Assembly (NCBI GenBank): GCA_026745465.1
Contig: JACYXH010000826.1
Location: 5,755,224 to 5,819,223, forward strand
Origin: Lota lota
Lineage: Eukaryota > Chordata > Actinopteri > Gadiformes > Lotidae
Reading direction: 5' to 3'
Length of the DNA: 64,000 bases
Below, piece after piece: positions 38,190-50,443 of the stretch. A model generated the notes under the pieces. That model was not told the DNA's origin, did no database searches, and worked only from the letters and a program-made list of their open reading frames with translations. The first letter of the stretch is position 1, and each line of letters begins with the position of its first letter. A program made the position numbers and the translations under genes.

Positions 38190-38464
38190 AGCAGCCTGCA
38201 ATTGTTTAACTTGAGTCAGGGGCTGAAAACTTGGCTTTGCCAGCACCTGAGAAGGTATGCTTCCTGAAGCTGGCATTTTAAATTCCACCCTGTGGGTGGG
38301 GGGGTAATCTAAAATGCCACGTACCTGGTAACGATACGTAATAGTGATATTTATCAAATCGGAAACTGGCCTAATATGTATCTGTGCATAAGTTCACACA
38401 GGAAATGACCATACCATGACACCTCGGGGAAAGATTGCAGAGACTTGAGTGAAACATTGTCATC
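38190..38464. repeat. Left copy of a 270-bp direct duplication
   Basis: Matches 42018-42292 in the same orientation over its whole length. Shared words include TGTTTAACTTGAGTCAGG, AATTCCACCCTGTGGGTGGG, TGCATAAGTTCACACAGGAA and ACCATACCATGACACCTCG. Small indels separate the copies. Confidence 0.9.
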
Positions 38465-38653
38465 ATATTTTCTTTTGTCTTTTATTCTTAATTTGCGTGG
38501 TATTTTCAAAATTTTACAACTTCTACAATCATGAGCAACTGTTACAACTGCTGCTATTCAAGGACTGTGCAATAATGGGTCACCAAGTGCAATAACCACC
38601 TTCACGGGTGAAGGGACACCCACACATTTTCACTCTAGCATATATGTTATTGT

Positions 38654-38655
<2 letters not shown>

Positions 38656-38700
<45 letters not shown>
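38656..38700. repeat. (TA)n microsatellite
   Basis: About 22 uninterrupted TA units. Confidence 0.95.
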
Positions 38701-38703
<3 letters not shown>

Positions 38704-39489
38704 GATATTTTATATCATAATATATGCCAGGGTGTGGCCTTTCCTTTGCTATCATGGTAAGATTACCATTTTGAAGATTACAATGACCACATATTTGGTG
38801 GTCACAGTGGCTGCTTGGTCATGTTTCTCGTGATCTCCAGCAGGATATATTGTTATTTCTTACACCCATTTCAAATTATAGCTACATAATGGTAACAAGA
38901 CATCAAACTGCTCTTTCTTATTCTTTACTTATGAAGAATCCCCAGGGACAAGTAAAACACATTGAGAAATATAGGCAAACAACACTTTATCAATAAACAA
39001 TGCACAGTTTAACACCTTTACAAAATGTTTGACTCGACCTTTTAACAAAACATTCCACATTCACTTCTTTTATTTTGTTTAGAAACAATGTTTATCAGGC
39101 TCCCTTGAAAATTTTGAACTTGAGCCTTTTCTGAAAATGTTCCTCACTCATAGGTGCTTGTTTGGGAACAACAGCATGTTTGCGTGTGAACCCTTCAGTC
39201 TATTCCGTTTTTATATTTCTATCGCGGGGAATGTCAAGTGTTGTTCTCAGTGGCTCACGTGTTCAAGTACGTCGCAGACCCATAGTACGCCCATGACTGT
39301 GACAGGCGGAAGGAGAAATAGTTCCTATCACCGGGGATTTTCCTGGTGATAGCGTAGCTACTTTCTGTTGTGTTCCTTTGATGATAAAATATAAATTTCC
39401 CCCCAAATTAATGAGTTGGGATATCGATATTTTTATATGAGAATCAATCCTAGAACAGGAAATGATCCACATCACTAGGAAACCGCAAG

Positions 39490-39740
39490 ACGTCACGTAT
39501 GTCAAGGTTGTCTGCCAAAGCAAAATGGATGACATTCGTTATTTTCTCTGTGGAAAATGCAACATTTTAAGATTGTTTAGGCATTAAAATGAGATAAATT
39601 TGCATTTTATTTTCAGTCAGTGAATGTATACGATGTTATTTAATGCAACGTTTTCTATCGTTGCCGTGGTGATTCTGATGAACGCTGCTATCCATGAAAC
39701 CATGCACCTTGCATGTTGTTTGAATCAACGACTGCGTTGT
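39490..39740 (+). repeat. Dispersed repeat family copy 1
   Basis: Matches the reverse complement of about 46780-47060. Shared words include AAATGGATGACATT, AATATTTTAAGAT-like sequence, GCATTTTATTTTC, and TATCGTTGCC...GAAACCA...TTGCATGTTGTTTGAAT. A third partial copy, in the same orientation as this one, lies at about 46340-46470. Confidence 0.75.
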
Positions 39741-39777
39741 GTAGTCATCTGAGATGTTGTGTTACTTGATGTAACTG

Positions 39778-40100
39778 ATGATGTTATTTCAAATACAATT
39801 TTCGAGTGACACAGGGATTACATTTGTTCTTCTTTGGGACTGATTAGGACGACGTGTTTTTGTGGGCACAACGGAAGTTAATGTTCGCTCTGCTTCCCCT
39901 TAAATAAATCCATTCCGAAGGTTCCTTTTATAAATACATGTTGTTTAACAAGATAACCATGACACATTAATACCTCTGTAAGATGATGTTCTTCCGATAA
40001 AAACTTAGATTTCCGAGTGACCCATGAATTACACTTATTCTTCTTTGGGATGGACTACGCCGAATATGTTTTTGTGGGCCAACTCGGAAGTTTATGTTGG
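39778..40100. repeat. Tandem duplication, period about 205 bp
   Basis: Two direct copies beginning GATGATGTT at about 39778 and 39982 share CGAGTGAC, TTCTTCTTTGGGA, TTTTTGTGGGC and CGGAAGTT. The sequence between the copies is unrelated. Confidence 0.75.
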
Positions 40101-40338
40101 AGATCACGCTGCAAATCTATAGGCCATTAAAACAAATAACGTCTTAGAAATATCGCATTAACACGACCGAACACGTTGAGTTTGGTTGTGTTAACGTAAT
40201 ATTGTACGCGTTAACACAAGAATTTACACGTTGTACGTGCATTTTCTGGTTGTGGTTATTGTGTGTCAACACGACCAAAGGACGATATTCGCTCTAATGG
40301 CCTTACATACTAATCACGCAGTTGAGAATTCGACTTGT

Positions 40339-40970
40339 CTATGGCAAGCCCTTTTAACATTTAATCAGTTGGGGTGACTAGTAGCGACTTAGTTTCCAAT
40401 AATGGAAATGACATTTCGACATGTCAAAATGTCCTTTTGACTAGTTAAAATTTTAATTTAAGATATCTGTAAGACAAATTTGGCATGTTACAAATATATT
40501 TTCACATGTAGAAATTACATTTCGACTAGTCGAAACTGATTTGCAGATATCTTTAATTTAATTATAGATATCAGTAATTCATTTTTCACTTGTAACAATA
40601 ACAATTACAGATATCTACAATTGAATTTGTTATTATTATGTCGACTTGGAATTATGACAAGTCAAAATTGAATTATAGATATCTGTAATTGAGTTTGAAT
40701 AGAAATCAATGGTAAAAGTTTACTAGTTGTAATTAAGTTACAGATATCTACAATTGACATTTCCACTAGTAAGAAATTAATTGTTGATATCAAGAATGAA
40801 CATTTTGACCAGTGAGAAATTAATTGTAGATATCTTTAATTAGAATTGCTACTAGTCAAAATTACATTATGGATATGTTGGCTTGGAATTATAACTAGTC
40901 AAAAAGGAATTGTTGATATCTACAATTGCTATTACCGCTACTGATTAAATGTTAAAAGGGCTTGCCATAG
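40339..40970. mobile_element. 632-bp nonautonomous DNA element with palindrome-array core
   Basis: The terminal inverted repeats are perfect over 31 bp, 40339-40369 (starting CTATGGCAAGCCC) and 40940-40970. A TGT on each side may be a 3-bp target duplication. There is no transposase; the core is AT-rich and holds about nine GATATC palindromes alternating with ACTAGT or near-ACTAGT palindromes roughly every 45 bp. The flanks match another repeat present uninterrupted at about 41105-41165, which looks like an empty site. Family unassigned. Confidence 0.8.
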
Positions 40971-41351
40971 TGTGTCAACTGACGTGTGTCTGACACAAGA
41001 ACACACACAATTAATTCATGGTATAGGCTATATTGTAAAATTTGAGACACATATTTGTTTGAGGGACAAGTCAACACCTATCACATAATTATGTGAACGA
41101 ACAAATAACGAATCAAGCAGTTGAGAACTCCACTCTGCGCACATGCCGATGTGTGTCCGACACAACAAAAATATTTATTTTAGACTACTTAGTTATATAT
41201 TATAGTTTCGTAAAATTTGATGGATTAGTTTAGAAGACATTTAATATATTTGCGCAATTATATCTGCGATTAATTCAGTTTGACGTTCAATATTCCCCCT
41301 TTTTTACTTCCTTATCTCAATATCTCCTTGAGAACCGATTGATTTTAGATG

Positions 41352-41487
41352 AGTCTTGTTAACACATTGGACAATGTTTCGTACATATTTCCCCTATTGC
41401 CACATGATGTCCTTGATGTTAGGAAGAAAACACATTGAATATAAGTATCTAATAGTGTGAAATATTGTCCAATGTGTTAACAAGACT
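41352..41487. repeat. Perfect 24-bp inverted repeat, MITE-like
   Basis: AGTCTTGTTAACACATTGG plus ACAAT at 41352-41375 is the exact reverse complement of 41464-41487. The arms extend imperfectly outward for another 15-20 bp. The 88-bp interior is AT-rich and noncoding. Confidence 0.8.
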
Positions 41488-42017
41488 AATCTGAAATCAT
41501 GTCTTGAGAACAAAATGTATCTGAAAGAAATCTGTCAATTTTCAACAAGCTATTTTGTTTTGTTATATGTTTATAGTTATAGAAACTAACAAATTATAAC
41601 GAATCAAGCTGTTGATAACTCTAACTATACTATGTGTGCATGGCGATGCTTCAGACGTTTTCAACATACCATGGGTGCCAGGGTGCTTCTTGCCACCCAT
41701 ATGGAATATTTCAATCATGGCTACAATTTACATTTTGGAGTAATCACATATAGAGAACAGGAACACCTTTGTAATTAAAAATGAAGCATACCTTCTTTAA
41801 TTATAGGCAACAAGATGCTATGTCTTTGTTTCCTTAGTTAACAGGAAGTTGGTTTCTTGCCCACATGCCATGCATTTTATTTATACATTTAATTATAGTT
41901 GTATACGTTTGTATGTGTTTTCAAAAGTTTGCAAGAAGTCTTTTTCGTCTCCCCTGCAGCCTTAGAAGCAAATTGTTTGACTAATCTATATATGTCACTG
42001 TGTGTTTTAATGACTTT

Positions 42018-42292
42018 AGCAGCTTGCTACTGTTTAACTTGAGTCAGGTGCTGAAAACTTGGCTTTGCTAACACCTAAAAAAAATATGCTTCCTGTAGCT
42101 GACATTGTAAATTCCACCCTGTGGGTGGGAGGTAATCTAAAATGCCATGTACCTGGTAACCATATGTAATGGTTGTCATTATCAAATTGGAAACTGACTT
42201 AATATGTGTCTGTGCATAAGTTCACACAGGAAACCATACCATGACACCTCGGGGAACGGTTGCAGTTGTCTTGAGTGAAACATTGTTGTCAA
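42018..42292. repeat. Right copy of a 270-bp direct duplication
   Basis: Partner of 38190-38464, same orientation, with small indels such as an A-run replacing GAGAAGG. About 3.55 kb lies between the copies. Confidence 0.9.
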
Positions 42293-44524
42293 ATGCAGTT
42301 TTGTTTTTCATACCAATGAAACCATTAGGATTGACATGTTGGAGATCTGTACTGTATGGCTAGAAACTTTATATTGTCTGCACTGCAATTACATAGACAT
42401 GCTTTGCATGGCGTTCAGTACAACTAATGAGTGTTTCTGTTGGCTTTGCAGGTGAAATTACTCATCTAAAAGAGCTACATGCCTCCTGGCCATCGCAGGC
42501 AGGATATAACTGACCGTGTTCTGTCACAGAGACAAGGCTGGCCCAGGTAAAGGGCAGCACTCACCTGGAGTCTTGAAGAACACCATCTGTCCAGCCCTTA
42601 TGCAGCTTTAGGGTTGCTTTAATGCTGAAACCATTCATCTGACTTTGGATACAAGTCTGATATTGTATGTTTATTTTGCTTAAATATTCCCCCAATGAAA
42701 TGATCAAACATGACTTGCTTTTCTCCTGCTTTTCTCTTCTGTCTTGTGTTTGGACTAGACTGCCATTGTCATCCCACAGCACATTAAAACATGCCATGTA
42801 TTCATCCTGTGGCTTCAGACAGAACCATACATCCAGTGATTGGTTCAAAAATGTGCTTTTATTTTTATTTTTATTGTGTTTAGCAAGACGGAGAAAGTTG
42901 GCAAACTCCTGAACATGTACACATATGGTTTAGGAAAGAAATATATGAAATGATTTGGAAGATCATGTTCAAGGAAAGACTTCTACAACCACTCTACAAA
43001 GATTCTAGAAGGGTTCCCCATCCAACTAACCAATATGGCTGCTAGTCAATGTTTTTGTTGAAAACAATGGAAGTGTACTTCACGTTGACCTCACATCTAC
43101 CTCTAGCTAAGTCATTCCTGTCTTTGTTCCAGATGTTTGGTAGCTATTTAGTCTGAAAAATCGTCCAATGTCTCCTTGCTTCAGATTCAGACAATAATAG
43201 GTTCTTATTGGTTAAATGCTTATTTGCCTGTGACCAACAAGAACAACTCTAAATTGCTTTGTTCTCAATGATCTTACTCTATTAAATATCATATTTTTAG
43301 CATTCTACCAGGATCCAGTATTCAATTTTAACCAATCAGCAACAAAGCCTGACTTCACCCCTCTGTGAAATGATCTGCTTTCATGTTTGGCCAATACCTT
43401 GGGTCTAATTAAAAATCCCAGTGTATTTGTATATCCTTGCTTCATACAGAGAGACATGCAACAGAACCACATTGATGAAAACAATGATTCTATATGATGT
43501 CATCTTGCTAAATATAAACCACCACATTATCCATAATCAATAGGAGTAAGCTATGTGATCTATAATCTATATTACTTTCAGTAATGAAGGTGATTCAGCT
43601 GCTACATTAATTGTGTGAGCAAATTGAGACTTGATACTTGAACTGTGTTCTTATAATACTTTATACTTTTTATTTTGTATAATAACCACGCTGATACCGG
43701 TACGTGTTGGGAGTTTGTTTGCACTAATAAATGTAATTATAAAGTGAGATTTGCTCCTGTTTATTTGATGAGGCAATAACATGGCCTGATTAATTCATAT
43801 GCATAATAGTATCTCATATTGTACTTATGTTTTTCTAAACTGGATTATGTGTGTTGTCTACTTTGAAATTCCTATTGTCCACACATTATTTGTTCCTGCC
43901 AGTGTTTCTTTACACATGCAAATAAGGCTGTCCCTTCTGTTTAGTATTTCTAGTTTGATGAAGGGAAATACATCAATATAAATAGTAAATGCTTTAAATC
44001 CCTGTGCCACATCGCTTCATGAAACACCTTTTTTTTAATCTTAAAAGCTTTCAAAAGAGCCAAGAGACTGTGGGAGGCGAGCTGACACCATAAAGACGTT
44101 TCTCCTGTTGCGTCAACCAAGCATGGCACCTCAGGCCCTAACTGATCCCCAGAGACACTGTTTATACATTTAGCACATAGCAGTCTCAGTATGTATAGGA
44201 GAAGCATGTGTTTAAAAAAGATGCTGTTGCATCACAATCTGAAAACACTGTCAATCTATAAGACTGTGCATCACTTAAAATAACTGACCTAAATTGTTGT
44301 GTCAATAAGTGTTGATCTCACACAACTATGTGTGTGTTTACGCAAGCCTTAATCCACTGTCTATGACTGTAGTTGTCTTGCACTCTAAACAGCAATCGGG
44401 ACAAAATGGTGCTCATTTTCTGGATCTCTAAATACTGAGTAAAGCACATTTAGAGTTTCCCAAGTTAAAAAATAACCTACAAAAAACCTAATTTCAACCA
44501 AAGAGAAACGTATTCCTATAGCAT

Positions 44525-44626
44525 TTAAAACTTGTCCACACTAAACATGTCAGGGTTAGGAGTCTGGATGAAAGGATTCCTATCTGCCACCTCATCATGG
44601 AGCTGGATGTCACCCAGAGCAAACAT
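44525..44626 (-). other. Unassigned 33-residue open frame, possible 3' exon
   Basis: Minus-strand frame beginning MFALGDIQLHDEVADRNPF and ending MFSVDKF then TAA. A plausible acceptor (TTTATTCTCGTGATTCAG) sits just upstream and would extend the open frame slightly. Composition looks protein-like and includes an NPF tripeptide, but I recognise no family. Its phase does not cleanly match the candidate exon at 44802-44946. Confidence 0.2.
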
Positions 44627-44801
44627 GTTGTTTGTTGTTGATGTTGTGCTGCTGAATCACGAGAATAAACAGCCTCTCCAGGCGCTTTGTGGAACACAGT
44701 GTTCCAGAGCTTAAAGGAGGCCAGGAGAAGGTTTTACATTGGGGCTGGGGCTCTCATAGCAGCGTGCCTGGACATGAAGAGGAGAGGACAAGAAGCCTTA
44801 C

Positions 44802-44946
44802 ATAAGATGTGGATGTAATGGCACCAGACATGACTGAGTTCTGAAATAACCGGGTTGCCTCAGCTGATGCTGGGGTCAGCTGTCGGCCTGTGTCACCAGC
44901 CAACCGCTTTGTGATTAAGGGATCAAACTCAAATGTTCCCTGCATC
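44802..44946 (-). other. Candidate coding exon of an unidentified gene
   Basis: On the minus strand a textbook 3' splice site (branch-point word TACTAAC, then TTTCCAG|G) precedes a 145-nt block (1 nt plus 48 codons) that stays open and ends at TCTTAT|GTAAGG, a good donor. The reading begins MQGTFEFDPLITKRLAG and ends SGAITSTSY. Splice signals and codon use look real; 48 open codons alone could be chance. No homologous family came to mind and no upstream exon was found. Confidence 0.3.
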
Positions 44947-44999
44947 CTGGAAATCTCATGCTGTGTGTTAGTACAGGATCAGCTGTGTGTCTGTGTGTT

Positions 45000-45001
<2 letters not shown>

Positions 45002-45034
<33 letters not shown>
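45002..45034. repeat. (TG)n microsatellite
   Basis: About 15 TG units, directly upstream (on the minus strand) of the candidate exon acceptor. Confidence 0.9.
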
Positions 45035-45037
<3 letters not shown>

Positions 45038-46339
45038 TGTGGACCCGACATACACGCATAGCCAGACAATAAACACAAAGAAATGCAGAGCCAATACTTT
45101 TATAAGTTAATTTAACAAAGCTCAATCGTTAAATATAAAGAGTCATGCCAAACTGTCAAACTTTCCTGAATAGCATTCATTTAAGAGTTGAACAGCACAA
45201 AGGTTTCCAAGGACACGAGAGGTCTTGTTTATATTGCACGGGAGGCAAGAGAAATGTACTGGGTGGATCCTGTTAAAAAAAAGGGACATAACAGCATAAT
45301 CTGAACCAGATTCACATACACGTCTAAAAGACTACCTTCAGAGTGCTTCAAAGTACAATCAATTGTATTTGTTTTTCAACAGTACAAAAACACAGTCATT
45401 CAAAATCCTTGTTCCTCTTCAAAACACTACATTGCAAGTCAAAACAAAAGATGAAAAACAATGGCAGTTCTTCTTAATAGATTCTGAGGAATGTATGCAA
45501 GGTGACGTGATAGATGACGTGGACGTCAGATACAGACGAGACGGATACATCATGTGATGACGTAGATCAGGACATGGTGTTCCTTTTGGATCAATCATGT
45601 GAGATCAATTCAAAAATCGATTTCTCAGAAAAGAGGATGCTTTGTTTAAATATATGTTTGAGAAACAGAAAAACTTGTTATATGTAGGTCGTAGGTGATG
45701 TGTGTCTTTATTCTCTCTCCCTTCCAGCAGTTAGAATCTTTCTAGTGAGACTTTCTAGCGAGTATTTTCTTTTCTTTCCTCTCCAGCTTTATTTTAACTC
45801 TTTGGCTACCATCTGTTCTTCAGACACATTTGATCCCGTTGTTTTTGTTTGTTTCACCACACAGGGTTGTATCTAATCTTTTGTATTATTCGGTCTAACT
45901 TTGATGTCGTGCCCATCTCGCCCCTAGGACTCAATCATGTATTCATCATCATGTTATGTCTTTCATTTTTGATTCACAATGCAGACTCTCCCGGGAAAGA
46001 TACCCCCCAGCATCAAATCAACACTTTCTCTTCAAGAGGACGGTTGATCACTACTGTGGTCTGGAACCCCACTTCTTTTTAAAAAGTTTCCAGTCAGGTG
46101 CACAAACCCTTTCTCTTTCATTTTTAGTAACAACACTTTGTTTTTAATACATTAATCAGCTCCAATGCTGACAGTTTCTGCGGTTTGGGAATTCTGAAAA
46201 GTTTTGTAGATCTGCTGTAACTTGATCTCTAATGTGACTCAGAGGCCCATTCATGGTAGGTGGCATTAAAAAATGTGATCTCCAATTTGAATGACCGAAA
46301 GGTCGCTTGTCATGTGACCATTCGCTGGTCCAGCGCATT

Positions 46340-47060
46340 TATAGTGAGCATTGTGCATTTTATGAATGTATCAATGAATGTATGTGATTCTTAGTTAATG
46401 CTCTATCGTTGCTATGGGGGTTGTTATGGAAGCTACTACCACTGAAACCACGTAGCTTGCATGTTGTTTGCAAGCTACGTGGAATCTCTAGCTTGCAGGT
46501 CTCTAGCTTGCTCTTAAGTGTCCTGGACCCCTAAGTCACCTGTTAATTGCATCACTTTCTGTAGGTCTATGACCCCCATGTTGATCATTTTAGTCTGAGT
46601 CTTTTGAAAATCTTTTTTGTCTGCCCTTTACCGCTTTTTTACTGCCCTTTAATGCGTGATTCGTGCTTCAAAAGTCTTTAATTCATTTAAACAAAATGTA
46701 TATATAAAATTAACTTTTGGAATGGAGTTTTTGCTGAGGCAATGGTGAACACAAACAGCTCACATAACTATACAACGCAAAGACAATGATTCAAACAACT
46801 TGCAAGCTACGTGGTTTCAGGGGTATCAGCTTCCATGGCAACCGCTATAGCAAAGATCGAAAACTTAATAACTTACATACCTCATCATGTACAATCACTG
46901 AACACTGAACAAATACTAGGAAAATAAAATGCACATTCTTGCTAGAAATGTTTTTAAAATGCATTTTAATGTTGAAACTATCTTAAAATATTGCCTTTTC
47001 CATTGACAATTAAACAAATGTCATCCATTTAGTTTTCTCAGACAGATACTCAACATACGT
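46340..47060. repeat. Inverted pair of the 39.5-kb repeat family
   Basis: A partial plus-orientation copy (about 46340-46470) and a fuller minus-orientation copy (about 46780-47060) share TGAAACCACGTAGCTTGCA and TTGCTAT...GGTTG...ATGGAAGCT. A perfect 14-bp hairpin, CCACGTAGCTTGCA at 46448-46461 with its complement at 46469-46482, lies at the end of the left copy. Confidence 0.75.
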
Positions 47061-47099
47061 GATGTATTGTTGGTTTCTTTGACAAGCCAATAGGGGACA

Positions 47100-48140
47100 C
47101 GGACCACCAAATGCTCATAATGGTAGTTTTGGAGAACAGGCAGCAAGGGGTCTGTTGGTCTTCCCCTCCCCCAAGGCTGCGTGTGTGGCATGCGGCTTGG
47201 ATGCCCGCCCGGTGACTATTCTCTCTGGAAGAACAAGGACCCCCAGTCTGGCTTGTTTTCCACATTCCACAGCCCTGACATCAGCCCGTCCTGAGGAAAG
47301 ACCGCCCTCCAGCCCCCTCCCCACCACCACCAGGGCTGTGTGCGGGAAGAGGCCCCCCACCACACCTCCTTGACCCTCCACAGTCTGGCTGGCGGTCCCT
47401 GACAGGCAAAAAATAAATAATGCGTTGAACGCAGAGAGGGCATCTCGACAATACAATCAACGGGATGCTTTACATACCACATGTTGTTTTGCAGTATAAA
47501 TTAGGACGCCAACGCTCTGGGTACCCTAAGAGGGATTATCCTCCCAGCCCCCTAGACCCTCCCACCACCACCACCCACAACCATAGACAGCCCATATGGA
47601 AATCTAGGTCACCATATTTAATGTAAGCACGTATCTTACGCGTTTGGGGCAAAACAAAAATATGAATAGCGCGTCGTAGCAACCGTAGTGTGTTAGTCTC
47701 ATTGTGGTACCTATTGTCCTAGGGCAGAGCCGCGGTGAAGTACGGCTGTGACTCAACGGCCTGGCTCCAGGCCTGGTCTAGGAGATCACGTTTCCATAGG
47801 CAGGGTGGTGCGGGGGCGTAGAAGCGTGGGAGGAGACATCAAACGCAGAGGGGAAATTTGAGCCTCCACCCCCCTCCCTCTATCTTTCTCTCTTTCGCTC
47901 TCTCATACAAAGCAGACTGTGAGGGTCAGAGACAAAGGAAATGCGATCGTAGTTATGTGACCGCAAAGGCCACGGCCACACATGCTTCTCTCCCCACCAG
48001 CTCCACCCCCCCTTCTCTCCCTGTCTGGCTCCATTCAGCTTTCTGTCCATTCAGCTTAATGTGGCAGGGGGGGAACTCAGGCGCTCGGAAACCAATGAAG
48101 TCCCCAACGGTTCCCTATAGTGGTGCACAGTTCCTCTAAG
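47100..48140. other. GC-rich noncoding island
   Basis: Higher GC and more CpG than the surrounding AT-rich sequence, with C-rich runs near 47280-47370 and 47540-47580. Open frames here are low-complexity and overlap on both strands. It could be a distal promoter or enhancer; no gene start is evident. Confidence 0.35.
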
Positions 48141-48293
48141 TGACATCACCTGCTGTGTGTGTTTGTGTTCATCGTTTTTCTTGATTAATTTACAGGGTAT
48201 TTCACGACTTCGCGCAGATGAGTTTTGGTCCGAAATAGATGTTCACAAAATGGCTTCCTGTATATCCTACTCTGTTTACATATCTACACCCAC

Positions 48294-48332
48294 ACACACA
48301 AACACACACACACACACACACACACAAACAGA
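48294..48332. repeat. (CA)n microsatellite
   Basis: About 16 CA units with interruptions. Confidence 0.9.
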
Positions 48333-49664
48333 CACACGCACAGACACATACTGTACATACAGACAGACACATGTGTGTGGGTGTGGGTGTATGTTTGTAA
48401 ATATAGTACTGATGCATCACCATTTTAACAAATACCAGGGTGAAATACCAATTTAACAAATTGATCAGTGCCTTGTCACACGCAGGTAGAAACCTGAGAG
48501 AGGACAGGCCTAGGGAGAGGCATCATAAGGTATTCACATCATCAACCAAGTTGTCTCAACATGCTTCAATGTTAAGTCACCTGCTTAGGTCACTTCATGC
48601 ATGTTTAGTTTTCATTCCCCTGCATTTCCACTGGGGGTTGCTGTCCTTGGTGTCGAAAGTTGTGGTGGTGGGCTTTGCATGAATGAATACCTTTAAACAT
48701 GTTAAAAGCTATAAATATTTTAAAAGGCCACAGGAAACTGCTCCAACTGTCTGCAAAGGCTGGCCTGCAAGCGTGTGGAGTTACGCCTTGTTTCCTGTTT
48801 CGTTAAGGAGATATTCTACCGAAGATCAAAATTATTTGCGCAAGTAGACAAAGCTTTCAGATGGGGATTTTAATAAGTGTATTTCTACCCTGGCCCGTCT
48901 ACACGATGTTGATTTGAAACCCTTACACACACTTTTCTTTACTGTAAATTCGTGCTGGTCGAGGTTTTGCTCGCCAATTGCACGCTTACAGATCCTTGCT
49001 TTGCGCAATGATTGGTCAAAACAAATATGAAAGAAAGAGAACGCCCGGTTGACCAAGATTTGAGCTCGCCTGCCGTTAGACTTTTGATTAGTAATCTAGT
49101 TTCTGATTTGTGAGATTACCCCTTACTACAAAGACTAGGCCATTTAGCAAGAATTTGTGCCATCTGGCGAAGAGATTAATGCAACCATGTGATTGGCCAC
49201 GGTAGTCACAATTTGTTATAAACATACACATTTGAGGAAGCAATGAGAAAGAAATTGTCATGTGTATACTGAAGTTAATTTGACCAGGGAAGAGATCCAG
49301 CTGTCCAATAAAATTGTATTCAGTTTTGTGTGAAACTGCTCAGTGCACTACATTTCCCACTCCGACAATATACATCACTAACACCAACATGTATCTTACC
49401 TGATCTGAGCAGCTACTGGCACTTTTATCAGCCCGTCAGTGAAAGAACAAGTAAGAACCGTTGCTCATGTGACTACATCCTGGTACGAAACTCAAAGGCA
49501 ACGCGTTAACGTCAGCTTCAGCGGCCCTGGATAGCTTGTGGAGAGAGAACGTTGTGTAGTCACTTACACGACTTTTGTGTGTGCAGTCTTTCTAATTATG
49601 TTTGTAGTTAAGTCTTACGGTCCTTATACATTGAACGCGATTATCCATTGCGATATTTTTTTCC

Positions 49665-49815
49665 CACGACAATAAAATAATTACATATCATGGAGCTCAA
49701 TGACACCGTGCACACACGACACGATTTCAGATTTGCGAAAAAGTGACATTAACTTTATTCGCTTCGAGGCCGATCTTTTACGGCTCTAGCCAGCGAATAA
49801 AGCTGTTTAACTAAT
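49665..49815 (+). repeat. Dispersed repeat copy, inverted partner at 50440
   Basis: Shares ATCATGGAGCT-AATG, CACACACGA and GATTT-CA-ATTTG with the reverse complement of 50440-50560. Both copies carry a TTATTCGCT word. Likely remnants of the same DNA transposon; family not assigned. Confidence 0.55.
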
Positions 49816-50443
49816 CACAATCGGGAGCTTTGTTATAGTCACCATGGCCAATGTTGAAGGACATGGTGGAAGTATCAGCCTATTTATGTTTCTCAATACG
49901 CAGTACTCTTATTGCATCCATAGTAGTAAACTACATTTATAAACCTATAATTATCACCATCTGTTATATGTATTGATCATTAATCTAGATAGCAGTCAGC
50001 ACTATAAGCCAATATTTACTTGCCCTGCGGTACGTGAGGTTGCTCTTGATAACATGAAGGTGTGCGGTTGAATCCCGCGGATTCGTTTTGGATACCAACT
50101 TTCTCCAAAAGGGCGGTAGCCAACTTTTAGTGATCGAACAGGGAAACAAACTCAAAAACGAATGTCTCCGCAACATGCATGTATTAAAGAATGCACACCC
50201 ATTTAATCATAATCCCCCTCATCCGCGAACTGCCATTCACTACACTAATGTCCATTTGGATTGGTAAAGTAAAACTCCAGTATAATTGAATCCTCTAAAT
50301 ACATTGAATATTTTGGTGAAAGGACGGAGCATAAGCTCATTTTAAGGCTATGAACGTTGAATAGTCCATCTGTCATTTTCGCGGGGACGATTATTTTTAG
50401 AAAAATTCGCGTTACGGCTGATTTTCGTATTTCTGCATATTTT

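Noticed and set aside
47115..47482. Overlapping open frames in the GC-rich island
   Set aside because: Frames on both strands are open because of GC content; sequences are low-complexity and unlike any family I know.
50015..50095. tRNA-like segment with GGTTGAATCCCGC
   Set aside because: Only a B-box-like word and a T-arm-like stem are present; no convincing acceptor, D or anticodon stems could be formed. At most a tRNA-derived repeat remnant.
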